From Candidatus Omnitrophota bacterium (GTDB taxonomy: Bacteria; Omnitrophota; Gorgyraeia; 2-01-FULL-45-10), in the NCBI GenBank assembly GCA_016935115.1, contig JAFGRN010000014.1, positions 1-41,856 on the forward strand: 41,856 nt of DNA. Reading direction: 5' to 3'. A program made the position numbers and the translations under genes. Within the stretch, counting starts at the first letter, position 1; each line of letters starts with the position of its first letter. Under the pieces are notes generated by a model. The model was not told the origin of the DNA. It was given only the letters and a program-made list of their open reading frames with translations, and did no database searches. Positions 39,259 to 41,856 of the stretch are shown here, piece after piece.

Positions 39259-40217
39259 TGCCCAAAGCCATAGCCAGAAGAGTGCTTCAGATAGAACGCG
39301 ACGCGATATCCAGCCTTATACCCAGGATCGACGGCACTTTCGAAAAAGTCGTCAGCCTCATATACAGGACATCCGGCCGTGTCATCGTCACAGGCATGGG
39401 CAAGCCGGGATTTATCGCCCAGAAGATATCGGCTACGCTTTCATCCACAGGCACGCCATCGCTTTATCTCCATCCGGCAGAAGCCCTGCACGGAGACCTT
39501 GGGAGGGTCACTAAGGACGACCTGATCCTCGCGCTTTCGAACAGCGGGGAGACCGAGGAGATAATAAAGTTCCTGCCGATATTAAAGAAGATAGGAGCCA
39601 AACTCGTTTCGATGACGGGCAATTCCCGCTCCACCCTCGCGCGTTTTTCCGATTATGCCATGAATACTTCGGTGAAGAGGGAGGCATGCCCTCTGGGATT
39701 GGCGCCGACGACATCCACTACGGTTATGCTTGCCCTCGGAGATGCGCTGGCGGTTGCCCTTCTGGATAAAAAAGGGTTCAGGGAGAAGGATTTCGCATTC
39801 TATCATCCCGGCGGCATACTGGGCAAGAGGCTGCTTCTTACGGTAGGCGACATCATGAGGAAAGGGAATGATACGCCGGTAGTCAGAGAGACCGCGAAAG
39901 TCAAGCAGGTACTCCTGGCCATAACGAAGTGCCGCGCGGGAAGCGCGAGCGTCGTCGATTCCCGGGGCAGGCTTACGGGCATATTTACGGACGGCGACTT
40001 GAGAAGGCATCTTGAGACCAATCCGAGGCTCATTGAATGCGAAGTCAGGCACGTCATGACTAAGGGCCCGACCGTAATTACGAAAGATAGGCTGGCCGCG
40101 GAGGCTTTTGACATATTGAGATCGAAGAGGATAGACGAGCTTCCCGTGGTCGATGAAAAGAAACGGCCCGTGGGGCTCCTGGATGTACAGGACATACTGA
40201 AAGCGGGGCTTGTATGA
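39258..40217 (+). CDS. kdsD: arabinose-5-phosphate isomerase (KdsD/KpsF)
   Basis: KdsD makes arabinose-5-phosphate from ribulose-5-phosphate for KdsA. A SIS domain (about 30-170) has 'GRVIVTGMGKPGFIAQKISATLSSTGTPSLYLHPAEALHGDLG' and 'ALSNSGETEEII'. Two CBS domains (about 200-319) follow, with 'DGDLRRHLE' and 'IDELPVVDEKKRPVGLLDVQDIL'. The 319 aa length is typical. It overlaps kdsA by 1 nt and kdsC by 4 nt. Confidence 0.95.
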   Translation: MPKAIARRVLQIERDAISSLIPRIDGTFEKVVSLIYRTSGRVIVTGMGKPGFIAQKISATLSSTGTPSLYLHPAEALHGDLGRVTKDDLILALSNSGETEEIIKFLPILKKIGAKLVSMTGNSRSTLARFSDYAMNTSVKREACPLGLAPTTSTTVMLALGDALAVALLDKKGFREKDFAFYHPGGILGKRLLLTVGDIMRKGNDTPVVRETAKVKQVLLAITKCRAGSASVVDSRGRLTGIFTDGDLRRHLETNPRLIECEVRHVMTKGPTVITKDRLAAEAFDILRSKRIDELPVVDEKKRPVGLLDVQDILKAGLV

Positions 40218-40744
40218 TCGGTCAGGATATCCTGGACAGGGTAAGACGAATAAAGCTCCTGATCCTCGATATAGACGGCGTAATGACCGACGGACATATA
40301 ATATATTCCATCTACGGAGACGAGCTTAAGTTCTTCGATGTCCAGGACGGATTCGGCATAACTCTCCTCGCGCGCGCCGGGATAAAAAGCGTTATCATTA
40401 CGGCAAAGAAGTCGCGTATCGTGAAATTGAGGGCGCGTGACATGAAAGTCGCCGGTGTCTATCAGGGATATACTGATAAATTGAAAGCCTTTGAGCACGC
40501 CCTGAGAAAATTCAGGGTCAAGCCGGAAGAGGTATGTTTTATCGGTGATGACCTTATAGACATCCCCGTCTTAAAACGCGCGGGACTGGCCGTCGCGGTG
40601 CCCAATGCGGTTGATGAGGTTAGGGCGAGCGCTCATATAGTCACCTTGAGGGCCGGAGGACATGGCGGCGTGCGCGAACTGTGCGATCTTATCCTTAAAA
40701 CCCAGGAAAAGTGGGACCCAGTCACTGAAAAATATTTCAAATGA
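40214..40744 (+). CDS. kdsC: 3-deoxy-D-manno-octulosonate 8-phosphate phosphatase
   Basis: KdsC is the small HAD phosphatase that releases Kdo. 'LLILDIDGVMTDGHIIYS' carries the catalytic Asp pair, 'VIITAKKSRIVKLRAR' is motif II, and 'CFIGDDLIDIPVLKRAGLAVAVPNAVDEVRA' is motif IV. The C-terminal 'GGHGGVRELCDLIL' is the KdsC-specific tail that reaches the neighbouring active site. At 176 aa it is normal. Confidence 0.95.
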   Translation: MIGQDILDRVRRIKLLILDIDGVMTDGHIIYSIYGDELKFFDVQDGFGITLLARAGIKSVIITAKKSRIVKLRARDMKVAGVYQGYTDKLKAFEHALRKFRVKPEEVCFIGDDLIDIPVLKRAGLAVAVPNAVDEVRASAHIVTLRAGGHGGVRELCDLILKTQEKWDPVTEKYFK

Positions 40745-41670
40745 TCAGAAGAATCCTGCCGGTAGTCCTGCTTATAATAATGGTGTTTATTTCCACTGCC
40801 TTCGCCAGGGAGAGTACATACATAGAGCCGGAGGAGACATGGGATCCTCCATCGCCAGGCCCATTAAATGCCTGGAGCGCGCCTCTCCTCGAGGCAGGAA
40901 CGATGGTGGTCCAGCCGTTATTCTACTATAACCGCGCCCGTGGTATTTTCAATGAAACCGGTTCCTATAAATCATTTGTTGACGGTGAAAAATTCTACCA
41001 GAATATATGGGATCTGGTCCTGTACTATGGCGTTACCGACAAGCTCGAGATAGATTTTGAGGGGTTCTATTACCAGAACTATGCCCAGGCCGGCCCGGAT
41101 ATTAACTGGGATGAGGGCAGGATAGGGGACTCATATATCTATGCGCGCTATTGCCTGATGGAGGAGAAAGATAAGCACTGGATGCCGTGCGTAACGGCCA
41201 TGGCCCAGATGAAATTTCCTACGGGTTCTTACCAGAAATTCGATCCCGACAAGCTCGGTACCGATATGAGCGGGACCGGGTCCTATGATCAGGGTTACGG
41301 CGTGGTATTGACGAAGAGGATAAAGCCTTTCATCCTGCACGCGGATTTCGTATACAATATACCTGTACATGTCATGGTAGACGGGATCAAGACCAATTAC
41401 GCCGACTACATAAACCTCGATTTTGCCGTGGAATATATACTGCCTAAAGGCTTCAGCCTTCTCCTGGAGGCGAACTATTTGCAGCAGGGGGATATGAAGC
41501 TGGACGGCGACCTTGCGCCCGCTTCTGATACGGGATTCCTCCAGCTGGTCCCGGGTATCGGATGGTCCTGTAAGCATATCAGGACCCTCTTCTGTTACCA
41601 GAGGACTATTGCCGGTACCAATACGGACGTTTACGACTCTTTTGCCTGCACCGCCATCCTCGCATTCTGA
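40741..41670 (+). CDS. outer-membrane beta-barrel protein (phenol-degradation MetA/DUF-like)
   Basis: The signal peptide (about 1-23, 'ILPVVLLIIMVFISTAFA') is followed by alternating aromatic beta strands. 'VQPLFYYNRARGIF', 'LVLYYGVTDKLEIDFEGFYYQN' and 'TAMAQMKFPTGSYQKF' resemble the MetA-like barrel family (putative outer-membrane transporters). The C-terminus ends 'TAILAF' with a terminal Phe suited to BamA. The substrate is unknown. It overlaps kdsC by 4 nt, in the place where lptC/lptA often follow kdsC. Confidence 0.75.
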   Translation: MIRRILPVVLLIIMVFISTAFARESTYIEPEETWDPPSPGPLNAWSAPLLEAGTMVVQPLFYYNRARGIFNETGSYKSFVDGEKFYQNIWDLVLYYGVTDKLEIDFEGFYYQNYAQAGPDINWDEGRIGDSYIYARYCLMEEKDKHWMPCVTAMAQMKFPTGSYQKFDPDKLGTDMSGTGSYDQGYGVVLTKRIKPFILHADFVYNIPVHVMVDGIKTNYADYINLDFAVEYILPKGFSLLLEANYLQQGDMKLDGDLAPASDTGFLQLVPGIGWSCKHIRTLFCYQRTIAGTNTDVYDSFACTAILAF

Positions 41671-41681
41671 TCATTTCTCCG

Positions 41682-41856
41682 GCAAAAATATCCTCCGGGC
41701 CCTGCCGCTCCAGTTAAGCCATAATCCTCGTTATGTTCGCACTGAAAATATCTCCCCGCCAAGGCGGGGCCGGTCTTTTGTTCAGGATAAAAAGGGGAAC
41801 CTGCTTAAACTCGGCCACTTGGAAGTGGCCTCATCCTCCTACGCTTTCTACACTTA
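41682..41856. repeat. class A palindromic repeat, runs off the window (R5)
   Basis: GCAAAAATATC at 41682 matches the class A end, 12 nt after the stop of the barrel protein. A 23-nt stretch from 41705 (CCGCTCCAGTTAAGCC...) and GTTATGTTCGCAC (41730-41742) are identical to 35055-35077 and 35081-35093. It also contains CCCCGCC/GGCGGGG (41754-41769) and a palindrome GGCCACTT-GG-AAGTGGCC (41813-41830). The element continues past the end of the window, and no gene is visible. Confidence 0.75.

Overview
This window reads as a chromosomal segment of a Gram-negative, anaerobic, hydrogen-metabolising bacterium. It encodes outer-membrane and LPS functions (BamA, Skp/OmpH, LpxC, FabZ, LpxI and the whole Kdo branch KdsB-A-D-C plus a heptose kinase) beside a Firmicutes-like core order ispE-spoVG-glmU-prs-ctc/rplY-pth and rpsF-ssb-rpsR-rplI-dnaB. 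The mix of SpoVG, LPS genes and a Mrp-linked group 4 hydrogenase would fit Candidatus Omnitrophota or a related deep lineage. That assignment is inference from gene content, because no rRNA is present. Every protein gene I support is on the + strand.

Layout. (1) 1-11.4 kb is housekeeping: the C-terminal end of a transketolase-like protein, ispE, spoVG (with an inserted zinc ribbon), tRNA-Gln, glmU, prs, rplY, pth, rpsF-ssb-rpsR-rplI-dnaB, then bamA and skp, closed by a strong intrinsic terminator. (2) 11.4-13.6 kb is a lipid A block, lpxC-fabZ-lpxI. (3) 13.9-20.1 kb holds [NiFe]-hydrogenase maturation genes (a short HypF, hypC, hypD, hypE) interrupted by a secreted glycosidase-like protein, then a UPF0280 protein and a NIL-ferredoxin. 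(4) 20.1-32.5 kb is one long hydrogenase operon. It encodes a HydB/AsrA-like Fe-S protein, a HydG/AsrB-like flavoprotein, a HycB-like Fe-S protein, the NuoH/B/C/D-like hydrogenase core with intact Ni-binding cysteines, a NuoL-like subunit, a complete set of Mrp antiporter parts (MrpA C-terminal part, B, C, D, E, F, G), a HycF/NuoI-like Fe-S protein and a HycI-type endopeptidase. (5) 32.8-35.0 kb is pabB-pabC. (6) 35.7-41.7 kb is a deoxyhypusine-synthase-like gene, a heptose kinase, kdsB-kdsA-kdsD-kdsC and an outer-membrane barrel protein.

Two things stand out. The first is the hydrogenase operon. It looks like a membrane-bound group 4 [NiFe] hydrogenase fused genetically to an NAD(P)H-type diaphorase pair usually seen with cytosolic group 3b sulfhydrogenases, and to a full Mrp Na+/H+ antiporter. 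Its NuoL-like subunit carries Gly where the proton-pumping Glu of TM5 is expected. The second is a family of structured, palindromic intergenic repeats. Four of them begin 2-12 nt after the stop codon of the last gene of an operon, and the first three end just before a recognisable promoter for the next one. Two copies share a 13-bp stem that differs at three positions, with all three changes compensated on the opposite arm, which points to selection on a folded structure.

All coordinates, motifs and pairings were read by eye. Family assignments rest on recalled motifs, not on database searches.
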